64,000 nt of DNA from an uncultured Lachnospiraceae bacterium. GTDB lineage: Bacteria; Bacillota; Clostridia; Lachnospirales; Lachnospiraceae. Shown piece by piece: positions 17,967 to 25,817 of this stretch. The stretch covers positions 1-64,000 of the forward strand of contig CAJUTC010000003.1 of the NCBI GenBank assembly GCA_910589195.1, written 5' to 3'. The position numbers and the translations under genes were made by a program. The notes beneath the pieces are model-generated. The model was not told the DNA's origin and made no database searches. It saw only the letters and a program-made list of their open reading frames with translations. How positions within the stretch are numbered: position 1 is the stretch's first letter; each line of letters starts with the position of its first letter.

Positions 17967-19952
17967 CTACTTTTTGCCCTTTTCCGCTTTTGAGCCCTTA
18001 TCTTTTGCCGCCCTTTTGACTCTCTTTTCAGGTTTTGATTTCTTTTGCGTTTCCAGCCATTCCCCGCTTACTGTTTTTCCTATAAATACCAGAATTGTAC
18101 GGGGCGGCACCATATAATGTTTCTGTTTTTCTAAAAACAATTCCATTCCCTCAGGATAAAGCCCACCATTGGCTTTTCCATCCGTATTAACCGCCACATG
18201 CCAGAATTGTCCCTTAGGCAGGTTTGGCAGGGAAAATTCATGAGGCTCCCAATGCATATTATAAGCTACAAAAAAGGAATCGTCGCACCTTCCATCGGAA
18301 AGGCTTGCGTATTTGCCGCAGTAGAGAATCCCTAACTGCCGGCGGAAATTTTCAAACTCCGGACACCACGCCTTTTCCCCATGGTAAGACACATCCGGCT
18401 GGCCGCAGGATAAATAATCCATAATCCTTGGCTCTTTTGGCATGTGGAACATGGGATGTGCCTTGCGGAAGCGGATAGCGGCCTTTACAAACTCCAGCAA
18501 ATCCGAATTTTCTTCTGTCAGCTTCCAGTTTAACCAGGAAACCTCATTATCCTGGCAATAAGCGTTATTATTGCCTTCCTGGGAATTTCCAAACTCATCC
18601 CCTGCCAAAAGAAGAGGCGTTCCCTGGCTTAAAAAAAGCAGCAGATACGCGTTCCGCAAAAGCTTTCGGCGCATTTCCAAAACTTTTTTCTTCTTTGTCG
18701 GGCCCTCTATCCCACAATTCCAGGAAAAATTATAATCATAGCCATCCCGGTTATTCTCCCCGTTTGCCTCATTGTGCTTCCGGTCATAACATACCAGATC
18801 CATCAAAGTAAATCCGTTTATATTCGCTATATAGTTAATTACGCCATGTGGCTCCGGGTTATGCCGGGTACGGAAAGCCAAGTTTCCCATCTGGCTCTCA
18901 TCGCCCTTCAAAACCCGTTTCATATCAATGGCAAAGCCGTCATTGTATTCTCCAAGGCACTTTTGTTTCGTTTTTGGAGCATCCCCCCAGCTCTGGGCAA
19001 ACAGTTTCCTTCCCTTAAGGTAAGGATCCCGGCTAATCAGGCCGCCGGGGCTAAACCCGATCAGATGGAACCCATCTACATGGTATTCCCTGGCCCAGAA
19101 CCGTAAAACCTCCAAAACGAATGCTTCCGTTTCCTGCCCGGCAAAATAGAAATCCATCACCAGCTCCATCCCCACTTGATGAAGCGATTTTACCAGATCC
19201 TTAAACTCCCGCTGAGGATGCTTTGTTGTCCCGGAACAATAAGAGGCTTTCGGCGCACAGTAAAGACCAGGAATAAATCCCCAGTAGTTCAGTCTTCCGG
19301 ACGGCTCTTTCTCCCCCTTTTTTTCAGGTTTCTTCAAATTGCCTGACCGGCCTTCTTTTAATGTGACAGTTCCCGGCAAATCCTGCCGCTCCATCACTTC
19401 CTGAAACTCAATAGAAGGAAGCAGCTCAACCGTAGTTACTCCCAGCTCCTTCAAATACGGAATCTTTCTTATGATTCCGGCAAATGTCCCTCTTTCCTTT
19501 TCTGGCACCCCGGAAGAAGGATGCTTGGTAAAGCCTCTTGGATGAAGCCGATAAAGGACGCACTCCTCAAAGGGAATCTCTGGAAGCTGATCCTTCTCCC
19601 AATCATAATTTTCTTTTACAATCGATGCCCGAAGGACTCGGTTTAAGCTTGCTTCCTCTCCCCACACCTGACGGCCAGAAAAACTCATTCCAAAGGGATC
19701 CTCCACTAATATTTTATCTATCTCAAAACAGTATTCCACATTGCTGAAATCGCCAACTACAGTCGCGTTCCACACATAGCCAACTCTGGCTTCCTGGGGA
19801 AACCGGATTTTTTCCGCAATATCTTCCTGCCCTTTCTCATAGATCACCAAATTGCATTCGGATCCCGGTGACACAACTGAAAAATGTACCCGATCACCTG
19901 CTGATGTAATGCCCATGGGATAATACCCGCTGTCCTCTATAAGTTGAAACAT
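17967..19952 (-). CDS. GlgX/isoamylase-like protein lacking catalytic residues
   Basis: 661 residues with the architecture of a GH13 debranching enzyme: an N-terminal CBM48-like beta domain (about 10-110), a (beta/alpha)8 barrel, and a C-terminal beta domain. Conserved family blocks remain, such as KHNEANGENNRDGYDYNFSW and LLAGDEFGNSQEGNNNAYC. The four catalytic regions do not: the nucleophile block is VDGFHLIGF instead of VDGFRFDLA, the acid/base block is FAQSWGD instead of IAEPWD, and the third aspartate block is ANINGFTL instead of TAHDGFTL. The region-I NHT is also absent. It ends in a lysine-rich tail. It is probably a non-catalytic glycan-binding or scaffold protein. GGAAGG precedes the start; it follows the ABC-F gene by about 90 bases. 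Confidence 0.85.
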   Translation of the reverse strand: MFQLIEDSGYYPMGITSAGDRVHFSVVSPGSECNLVIYEKGQEDIAEKIRFPQEARVGYVWNATVVGDFSNVEYCFEIDKILVEDPFGMSFSGRQVWGEEASLNRVLRASIVKENYDWEKDQLPEIPFEECVLYRLHPRGFTKHPSSGVPEKERGTFAGIIRKIPYLKELGVTTVELLPSIEFQEVMERQDLPGTVTLKEGRSGNLKKPEKKGEKEPSGRLNYWGFIPGLYCAPKASYCSGTTKHPQREFKDLVKSLHQVGMELVMDFYFAGQETEAFVLEVLRFWAREYHVDGFHLIGFSPGGLISRDPYLKGRKLFAQSWGDAPKTKQKCLGEYNDGFAIDMKRVLKGDESQMGNLAFRTRHNPEPHGVINYIANINGFTLMDLVCYDRKHNEANGENNRDGYDYNFSWNCGIEGPTKKKKVLEMRRKLLRNAYLLLFLSQGTPLLLAGDEFGNSQEGNNNAYCQDNEVSWLNWKLTEENSDLLEFVKAAIRFRKAHPMFHMPKEPRIMDYLSCGQPDVSYHGEKAWCPEFENFRRQLGILYCGKYASLSDGRCDDSFFVAYNMHWEPHEFSLPNLPKGQFWHVAVNTDGKANGGLYPEGMELFLEKQKHYMVPPRTILVFIGKTVSGEWLETQKKSKPEKRVKRAAKDKGSKAEKGKK

Positions 19953-20044
19953 CCCTTCCCTGCCTCCTTTTCGTCTGTCCTTCCGTTTTGATCTTATCTT
20001 TTATTTCATCTGTCGTGTTCTCTCCTGGTTCCTTTTTAATGGTG

Positions 20045-21859
20045 TTATCCCTTCTGTGCGGCAATTTGTTCTGCCAGATCATTTAAATACACCCAGCGAT
20101 CCATCTTTTCTTCTAAAAGCGCTTCTCGCTTTCCTTTCTCTTTCATCAGCTCCTGAAGACGGCTGTAGTTGCTGGATGCCGCTTCTATTTCCCTTTCCAA
20201 CTGCTCCAGCTCCTCTTCTAAGGCATCAATCTCCTCTTCAATAGTTTCCCATTCCCTCTGTTCCTTATAAGTAAACTTCAGCTTTTTGGGGGCATCCTCT
20301 TTCCAGGAACTACGGCGCTGTTCCTTTGCCGCCCGCTCCCCCTCTGACCCGGTATGTTCCACTCGCCAAGCCTTTTCTTCCAATGCAGCCTGATAATCGG
20401 TAAACCCGCCTTCATATTGAGCCACACGCCCGTTTCCTTCCAGGACAAATATTCTGCGTGCCACCCGATCCAGAAAATACCGATCATGAGATATTGCAAT
20501 CACAATCCCCTGAAAGCTGTCTAAGTAATCCTCTAGTATGGTCAGGGTCTGGATATCCAAATCATTAGTCGGCTCATCCAGCATCAGCACATTGGGGGCA
20601 TCCATCAAAATACGCAGCAGATACAGCCTTCTGCGCTCCCCTCCTGACAGTTTGCCAATCAAGGTATACTGCATGGAAGATGGAAACAGAAACCGTTCCA
20701 GCATCTGGCTGGCACTAACGCTGCCATCGTTTGTCTGCACATATTCTGCCACGTTCCGGATATAATCAATCACACGCAGCGATCCATCCATCTCTTCATT
20801 TTCCTGAGAAAAATACCCTAGCTTTACTGTCTGCCCAATGGTCACACATCCTGTATCCGGCTCTACCCATCCGGCAATCATTTTTAACAGTGTAGACTTT
20901 CCGGCCCCATTTGGCCCGATAATACCGATCCGGTCATTTCTCAAAAAAATGTAAGTAAAATCAGAAATCAATACTTTGTGTTCATAAGACTTTCCCAGAC
21001 CTGATACTTCCACTGTAGTCCGTCCCAGCCGGCTGGATATGGATTCGATTTCAAGGCCCGCTTCTTCCTCCGGCCCTTTTTGATCCCGAAGGGATTCGTA
21101 CCTTTTAATATGCGCTTTCTGCTTTGTGGAACGTGCCCGCGCCCCCCGCCGCATCCATTCCAGCTCTGCCCGCAGGATCGACTGCCGCTTCCGCTCTGAT
21201 GCCAGCGATATGTCCATCCGCTCTGCCTTTCGCTTCAGAAAGCCTTCGTAATTGGTTTCGTAGCTATACAGCTTCCCTTTATCCAGTTCCACAATCCGGT
21301 TGGTAACACTATCTAAAAAATATCGGTCATGGGTTACCATCAAAAGGGCCCCTTTGAATTTTTTCAGATACGCTTCCAGCCAGTCTGCCATTTCACTGTC
21401 CAAATGGTTAGTAGGCTCGTCCAGAATCAAAAGCTGTGCCTTCGAAAGCAGCACCCCGGCTAATGCCACCCGTTTTTTCTGGCCGCCAGATAAAAGCTCT
21501 ACCTTTTCCCCATGCTCTGTAATTCCCAGCCGGTTTAATATGGATTTTGCCTGGGCCTCCAGCTCCCACTCCGGCAAGATGCCACGGTTGGGTTTTAGAA
21601 CCTCTTCCAAAACGGTCAGACCTTCTTCAAAAACTGGATTTTGGGGCAGTACGCGAATTTGGGGAGTTCCGATTCTGGTTACCTTACCTTGATCTGGCTC
21701 TTCTAGACCTGCCACAATCTTTAAAAGCGTAGACTTTCCGGAACCGTTAATTCCAATTAAGCCTACCTTCTCCCCTTCATGGATAAAAAAATCCGTGTCG
21801 TCAAACAGCAGCCGCTGGGTATAGGATTTGACCAGATGCTCTATGGTAATCAAATTCAT
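20045..21859 (-). CDS. ABC-F family ATPase (Uup-like)
   Basis: 604 residues with two nucleotide-binding domains in one chain and no membrane segments. Walker A motifs are GINGSGKSTLLK and GPNGAGKSTLLK, signatures are LLSGGQKKR and LSGGERRR, and Walker B/H-loop are LILDEPTNHLD and LMLDEPTNDLD. The linker has the ARSTKQKAHIKRYE sequence of Uup-type members, and the last 80 residues are a charged coiled coil (EEEIDALEEELEQLEREIE). ABC-F proteins act on ribosomes and not in transport. The start overlaps the exonuclease III stop by four bases (ATGA), so the two are translationally coupled. Confidence 0.92.
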   Translation of the reverse strand: MNLITIEHLVKSYTQRLLFDDTDFFIHEGEKVGLIGINGSGKSTLLKIVAGLEEPDQGKVTRIGTPQIRVLPQNPVFEEGLTVLEEVLKPNRGILPEWELEAQAKSILNRLGITEHGEKVELLSGGQKKRVALAGVLLSKAQLLILDEPTNHLDSEMADWLEAYLKKFKGALLMVTHDRYFLDSVTNRIVELDKGKLYSYETNYEGFLKRKAERMDISLASERKRQSILRAELEWMRRGARARSTKQKAHIKRYESLRDQKGPEEEAGLEIESISSRLGRTTVEVSGLGKSYEHKVLISDFTYIFLRNDRIGIIGPNGAGKSTLLKMIAGWVEPDTGCVTIGQTVKLGYFSQENEEMDGSLRVIDYIRNVAEYVQTNDGSVSASQMLERFLFPSSMQYTLIGKLSGGERRRLYLLRILMDAPNVLMLDEPTNDLDIQTLTILEDYLDSFQGIVIAISHDRYFLDRVARRIFVLEGNGRVAQYEGGFTDYQAALEEKAWRVEHTGSEGERAAKEQRRSSWKEDAPKKLKFTYKEQREWETIEEEIDALEEELEQLEREIEAASSNYSRLQELMKEKGKREALLEEKMDRWVYLNDLAEQIAAQKG

Positions 21860-22629
21860 TTTATTTCCCCTTCCTCATACAGGCAAAGCTCCACCGGGCA
21901 ATGGTCGGATCCGGTCACTTCTGTATGGATCGCCGCCCCGGCAAGCCGCTTCTCCAACCGTTTGGAAGCGCAAAAATAGTCAATCCGCCACCCGGCATTC
22001 TTAGACCGGGCAGAAAACCGATATGACCACCAGGAATAAATGTCCGTTTGATCCGGATAAAAATAGCGGAACGTATCCAGAAAACCGGCATCCAAAAGCT
22101 TTGTAAACTGATCCCTTTCTTCGTCTGTAAATCCGGCATTTTTATGGTTTGTTTTGGGATGTTTCAGGTCAATTTCTTTATGGGCTACATTAAAATCCCC
22201 GCAGAAAATTACCGGCTTCTTCTGATCCAGCCTAACCACAAACTTTCGGAACGCGTCGTCCCAGTCCATCCGGTAAGAAAGCCGGGCCAGTTCTGCCTGG
22301 GAATTTGGCGTATAGCAAGTTACCAGGTAAAATTCCGGAAACTCCGCGCAAATAACCCTCCCTTCCTGATCATGCTGGTCAACCCCAAGTCCGTAAGTAA
22401 CCGAAAGGGGCTGTTCCTTTGTAAACAGCGCCGTTCCGGAATACCCCTTTTTCTTTGCGTAATTCCAATACTGGCAATAACCTGGCAGATCTAGCTGAAT
22501 CTGCCCTTCTTGCAGCTTGCTTTCCTGGATGCAGAAAACATCTGCATCCGCCTCTTTCATATATTCCAGAAACCCTTTTCCCACACAGGCCCTTAATCCA
22601 TTTACATTCCAAGATATCAATTTTTTCAT
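21856..22629 (-). CDS. xth: Exodeoxyribonuclease III (AP endonuclease family)
   Basis: The 257-residue protein has the endonuclease/exonuclease/phosphatase fold: SWNVNGLRACV, CIQESKLQEG with the metal-binding glutamate, FCGDFNVAHKEIDL, and the C-terminal GSDHCPVELCL. It cuts DNA at abasic sites in base-excision repair. The ATG of MKKLISWN at 22629 is used because the family starts there and a GAGG lies upstream; an in-frame codon 10 residues earlier gives an atypical extension. It is co-transcribed with the ABC-F gene. Confidence 0.95.
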   Translation of the reverse strand: MKKLISWNVNGLRACVGKGFLEYMKEADADVFCIQESKLQEGQIQLDLPGYCQYWNYAKKKGYSGTALFTKEQPLSVTYGLGVDQHDQEGRVICAEFPEFYLVTCYTPNSQAELARLSYRMDWDDAFRKFVVRLDQKKPVIFCGDFNVAHKEIDLKHPKTNHKNAGFTDEERDQFTKLLDAGFLDTFRYFYPDQTDIYSWWSYRFSARSKNAGWRIDYFCASKRLEKRLAGAAIHTEVTGSDHCPVELCLYEEGEIK

Positions 22630-22773
22630 GTTTCTCTGCCTCGCTTTTATGTTTTCCATTGATCTGAGAATTTTCTTTCATCCGGTTTGCGGCATCGCTC
22701 CAAACCAGGTTTCCCCGAGGGACGCCGAAGCGTCCCTGAACAAATTATATCATTCCCAGGTATAAAAGAAAAG

Positions 22774-22809
22774 AAAAACTTCCCGCAATCATTTGCGGGA
22801 AGTTTTTTT
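22774..22809. terminator. Terminator downstream of metK (bidirectional form)
   Basis: The arms ACTTCCCGCAA and TTGCGGGAAGT close over a tiny loop, with A5 before and T7 after. It lies directly past the metK stop on the minus strand and is a textbook intrinsic terminator. Confidence 0.9.
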
Positions 22810-22816
22810 CTCCGTT

Positions 22817-24013
22817 TTATTTATGTTCCAAATATGCTTTTAAGGTTTCCGCCTTATCCAGCTTCTCCCAAGGTAAATCCAAATCATTTCTTCCAAAATG
22901 TCCGTAGGCCGCTGTTTGTTTGTAAATGGGCCTTCTTAAATCCAGCATTTTAATGATTCCGGCTGGACGAAGATCAAAGTTTTGACGAATTACTTCCACC
23001 AGCTTTTCATTGCTTACTTTTCCGGTTCCAAAGGTATCTACCATAACAGAAGTTGGCTCTGCCACGCCAATGGCATAGGAAAGCTGGATTTCACACTTAT
23101 CCGCCAAACCGGCAGCCACAATATTTTTTGCCACGTAGCGGGCGGCATAGGCAGCCGAACGGTCTACTTTTGTACAGTCTTTCCCTGAAAAAGCGCCGCC
23201 GCCATGACGGGCATAGCCGCCGTAGGTATCCACAATAATCTTCCGACCGGTCACTCCGCTGTCGCCGTGAGGCCCGCCGATTACAAAGCGTCCCGTGGGA
23301 TTGATGAAAAATTTCGTATCGGAATCTACCATATTTTCCGGAAGGACTGGATCAAATACGTATTTCTTAATGTCCTTATGTATCTGTTCCTGGGTAACCT
23401 CATCTCCGTGCTGAGTGGAAAGCACCACAGCGTCTAAGCGGATGGGGTTGCCCTGCTTATCGTACTCTACCGTTACCTGGGTTTTTCCGTCTGGCCGAAG
23501 GTATGGGAGGGTCCCGTCCTTGCGTACTTCAGTCAGCCTCCTGGCCAGCTTATGAGCCAGCGCAATGGGGTATGGCATGTATTCTTCTGTTTCATTTGAC
23601 GCGAATCCAAACATCATTCCCTGATCCCCGGCTCCGATAGCCGCAAGCTCTGCCTCTGACATCCGGTTTTCCTTTGCCTCTAACGCCTTATCCACTCCCA
23701 TGGCAATATCTGATGACTGTTCGTCAATAGCAGTAATTACGCCGCAGGTATTACAGTCAAAGCCGTATTCCGCATGATCATAACCAATTTTGCGGATGGT
23801 TTCCCGCACTACCTTCTGTAAATCTACATACGCCTTGGTGGTAATCTCTCCCATTACTAATACCAAGCCTGTGGTAATGGCTGTTTCACATGCCACCCGG
23901 CTCATAGGATCCTGCTCTAACATGGCATCCAAAACTGCGTCCGAAATCTGGTCGCACATTTTATCCGGATGGCCTTCTGTTACGGATTCTGAAGTAAATA
24001 ATAATTTTTCCAT
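22817..24013 (-). CDS. metK: S-adenosylmethionine synthetase
   Basis: 398 residues, the standard length. Key motifs are FTSESVTEGHPDKMCDQISDA at the start, GAGDQGMMFGFA in the ATP site and GGGAFSGKDCTKVDRSAAY in the phosphate loop. It makes SAM from methionine and ATP. AAAGGAGG sits before the ATG. The leader contains a SAM-I riboswitch with a terminator, so the gene is switched off when SAM is plentiful. Confidence 0.98.
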   Translation of the reverse strand: MEKLLFTSESVTEGHPDKMCDQISDAVLDAMLEQDPMSRVACETAITTGLVLVMGEITTKAYVDLQKVVRETIRKIGYDHAEYGFDCNTCGVITAIDEQSSDIAMGVDKALEAKENRMSEAELAAIGAGDQGMMFGFASNETEEYMPYPIALAHKLARRLTEVRKDGTLPYLRPDGKTQVTVEYDKQGNPIRLDAVVLSTQHGDEVTQEQIHKDIKKYVFDPVLPENMVDSDTKFFINPTGRFVIGGPHGDSGVTGRKIIVDTYGGYARHGGGAFSGKDCTKVDRSAAYAARYVAKNIVAAGLADKCEIQLSYAIGVAEPTSVMVDTFGTGKVSNEKLVEVIRQNFDLRPAGIIKMLDLRRPIYKQTAAYGHFGRNDLDLPWEKLDKAETLKAYLEHK

Positions 24014-24040
24014 AGGTTCCTCCTTTTATTTTCCTGTGTG

Positions 24041-24070
24041 GGTTTTATCACTATGACCGTGATAAAGACC
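24041..24070 (-). promoter_or_regulatory. Extra hairpin between riboswitch terminator and metK
   Basis: The arms TTTATCAC and GTGATAAA, extended by GGT and ACC with one mismatch, enclose a seven-base loop. It stands just after the U run of the riboswitch terminator and about 25 bases before the metK start. It is not part of the normal SAM-I design. It could shield the mRNA 5' end after processing or affect initiation; the function is unknown. Confidence 0.45.
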
Positions 24071-24100
24071 AAAAGAAAAGTCCGCATACGAGCGGACTTG
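24071..24100 (-). terminator. metK: Expression-platform terminator of the metK SAM riboswitch
   Basis: The arms AAGTCCGC and GCGGACTT are followed on the minus strand by TTTTCTTTT. It lies about 20 bases past the aptamer P1 stem and ahead of metK, the usual place for the off-state terminator. Confidence 0.85.
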
Positions 24101-24121
24101 AAAGCACAACATTCAAATCCT

Positions 24122-24300
24122 CTTATTGCTCGACGCGCAGCAAGACCTCGGTGTTTATTTTGACCGAACCCTTTTCTGCCCTCGCTCAGGTTGGCACCTT
24201 CCGCTTTGCTTGCCAGAGAATCCTAAAACCTTTCCCTGGTCCGGAAACGGGGTTGCCGTGACTTCACAGATCCTTTGTATCTCCATCACTCTGAATAAGG
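24122..24300 (-). promoter_or_regulatory. SAM-I (S-box) riboswitch upstream of metK
   Basis: On the minus strand the aptamer runs from CTTATTCAGAG (5' strand of P1) through TCTGTGAAGTCACGGCAACC, the P2/kink-turn region, to GGAAGGTGCCAACCTGAG (P3/P4 core), and closes with AATAAG pairing back to CTTATT. These are the invariant S-box segments. The P4-P5 region is longer than in the shortest examples. Binding of SAM should stabilise P1 and free the terminator. It explains the gene-free stretch between murA and metK. Confidence 0.92.
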
Positions 24301-24377
24301 GATATTAACGAACTTTTCAATTTTACTTTTGTTTACAAACTTAATATTAATCGCTTTTGGCGGATCTGTCAAGTATT

Positions 24378-25670
24378 TTATCCTGCTTGAAGGCGAAATT
24401 TCCGCGCCGCTTTCTCGGAATCCACTTTTTCAATCACCGCCCCTAGGGATTTCAGTTTTTCATCAAAGCACTCGTACCCCCTTTGGATATAGCCAATCTC
24501 ATCTACTGTCGTATAGCCTTCCGCCGCCAGACCTGCGATTACCAAAGCTGCCCCGGCCCGTAAATCCGGAGCGTTCACCGATGCCCCGGAAAACCCGCGC
24601 ACGCCGTCAATCACCGCTACATTTCCTTCTACTTTGATATTTCCACCCATTCTGGCTAATTCATCCACATACTTAAATCGGTTCTCAAAAATACTTTCTG
24701 TCACGATACTGGTTCCTTTCGCTAAAGCTAAGGTCACAGTAATCTGCGGCTGCATATCCGTAGGAAAGCCAGGGTACGGAAGGGTATTAATGTTGGTGTG
24801 GAGCTGGGAAGGCTTTCCCACCACCCGCACCGCATCGTCAAATTCAATTACTTCGCAGCCTATCTCTGTCAATTTGGCCGAAATTGCCTCTAAATGCTTA
24901 GGAATTACATTTTTTACCATCACATCGCCCCGGGTAATCGCAGCCGCGCACATAAACGTGCCAGCCTCAATCTGATCCGGAATAATGGAGTATTCTGTGC
25001 CATGAAGCTTCCTTACCCCCCGGATCCGGATAATATCCGTTCCGGCACCTTTGATATTCGCCCCCATACTGTTTAAAAAGCTAGCTACATCTACCACATG
25101 AGGCTCCTTAGCGGCATTCTCAATAATAGTCTGCCCTTCGGCCAGGGTAGCCGCCATCATAACGTTAATCGTAGCCCCTACCGAAACCTTGTCCAGGTAA
25201 ATATGGGCGCCTACTAAATCAATGGCGTGGGCAACTACCGCCCCTCGCTCTACAGTAATATCCGCTCCTAGCGCGCGGAACCCTTTTAAGTGCAGGTCAA
25301 TGGGCCTGCTTCCGATATTACAGCCCCCGGGAAGCGGCACTTGCGCACTTTTATATTTTCCTAAAAGGGCACCGATAAAATAATAAGACGCGCGGATACG
25401 GCGGATATATTCGTCATCCACCGATACCTCGCCAATATTAGAAGCGTTAATTTTCACCGTATGGCGATCAATCCTAGTTACGCTGGCCCCAATTTCCTGA
25501 ATCGCTTCCAGCATTACATTAATATCCCGCACATCCGGCAAGTTTTCAATAATTACATCATCGTCCGTCATAACTGCTGCTGTCAGAATACCTAAGGCCG
25601 CATTTTTAGCACCGCCTATCGAAACTTCACCCACCAGTGGGTTTCCGCCCTTCATGATATACTGTTCCAT
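24378..25670 (-). CDS. murA: UDP-N-acetylglucosamine 1-carboxyvinyltransferase
   Basis: 430 residues. The N-terminal KGGNPLVGEVSIGGAKNAAL provides the conserved lysine and asparagine for substrate binding, and PLPGGCNIGSRPIDLHLKGF carries the catalytic, fosfomycin-sensitive cysteine. It performs the first committed step of peptidoglycan synthesis with PEP in the cytoplasm. GAGGTG precedes the start. The neighbours (the large membrane protein upstream and metK downstream) are separated by hairpins. Confidence 0.97.
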   Translation of the reverse strand: MEQYIMKGGNPLVGEVSIGGAKNAALGILTAAVMTDDDVIIENLPDVRDINVMLEAIQEIGASVTRIDRHTVKINASNIGEVSVDDEYIRRIRASYYFIGALLGKYKSAQVPLPGGCNIGSRPIDLHLKGFRALGADITVERGAVVAHAIDLVGAHIYLDKVSVGATINVMMAATLAEGQTIIENAAKEPHVVDVASFLNSMGANIKGAGTDIIRIRGVRKLHGTEYSIIPDQIEAGTFMCAAAITRGDVMVKNVIPKHLEAISAKLTEIGCEVIEFDDAVRVVGKPSQLHTNINTLPYPGFPTDMQPQITVTLALAKGTSIVTESIFENRFKYVDELARMGGNIKVEGNVAVIDGVRGFSGASVNAPDLRAGAALVIAGLAAEGYTTVDEIGYIQRGYECFDEKLKSLGAVIEKVDSEKAARKFRLQAG

Positions 25671-25698
25671 TTTACACCTCTGTTATCTATATCAAACA

Positions 25699-25742
25699 TT
25701 TGAAAGAGCCAGATACAGGCATCTGCCCTGGCTCTTTCAAAA
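25699..25742 (-). terminator. Hairpin between the 826-residue protein gene and murA
   Basis: The arms TTGAAAGAGCCAG and CTGGCTCTTTCAA pair perfectly with a loop of about 16 bases. The following T run is weak, so it may be a partial terminator giving murA reduced read-through. Confidence 0.6.
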
Positions 25743-25817
25743 CGAAACAATCAAAAGCCTTCAAGCCATTATATACCAAACAGCGGCACTTTGTAAAGGT
25801 TATAACGAATCCTAAGT

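Noticed and set aside
24122..24308. 60-codon plus-strand frame in the metK leader
   Set aside because: The sequence is fully explained by the SAM-I aptamer on the other strand.
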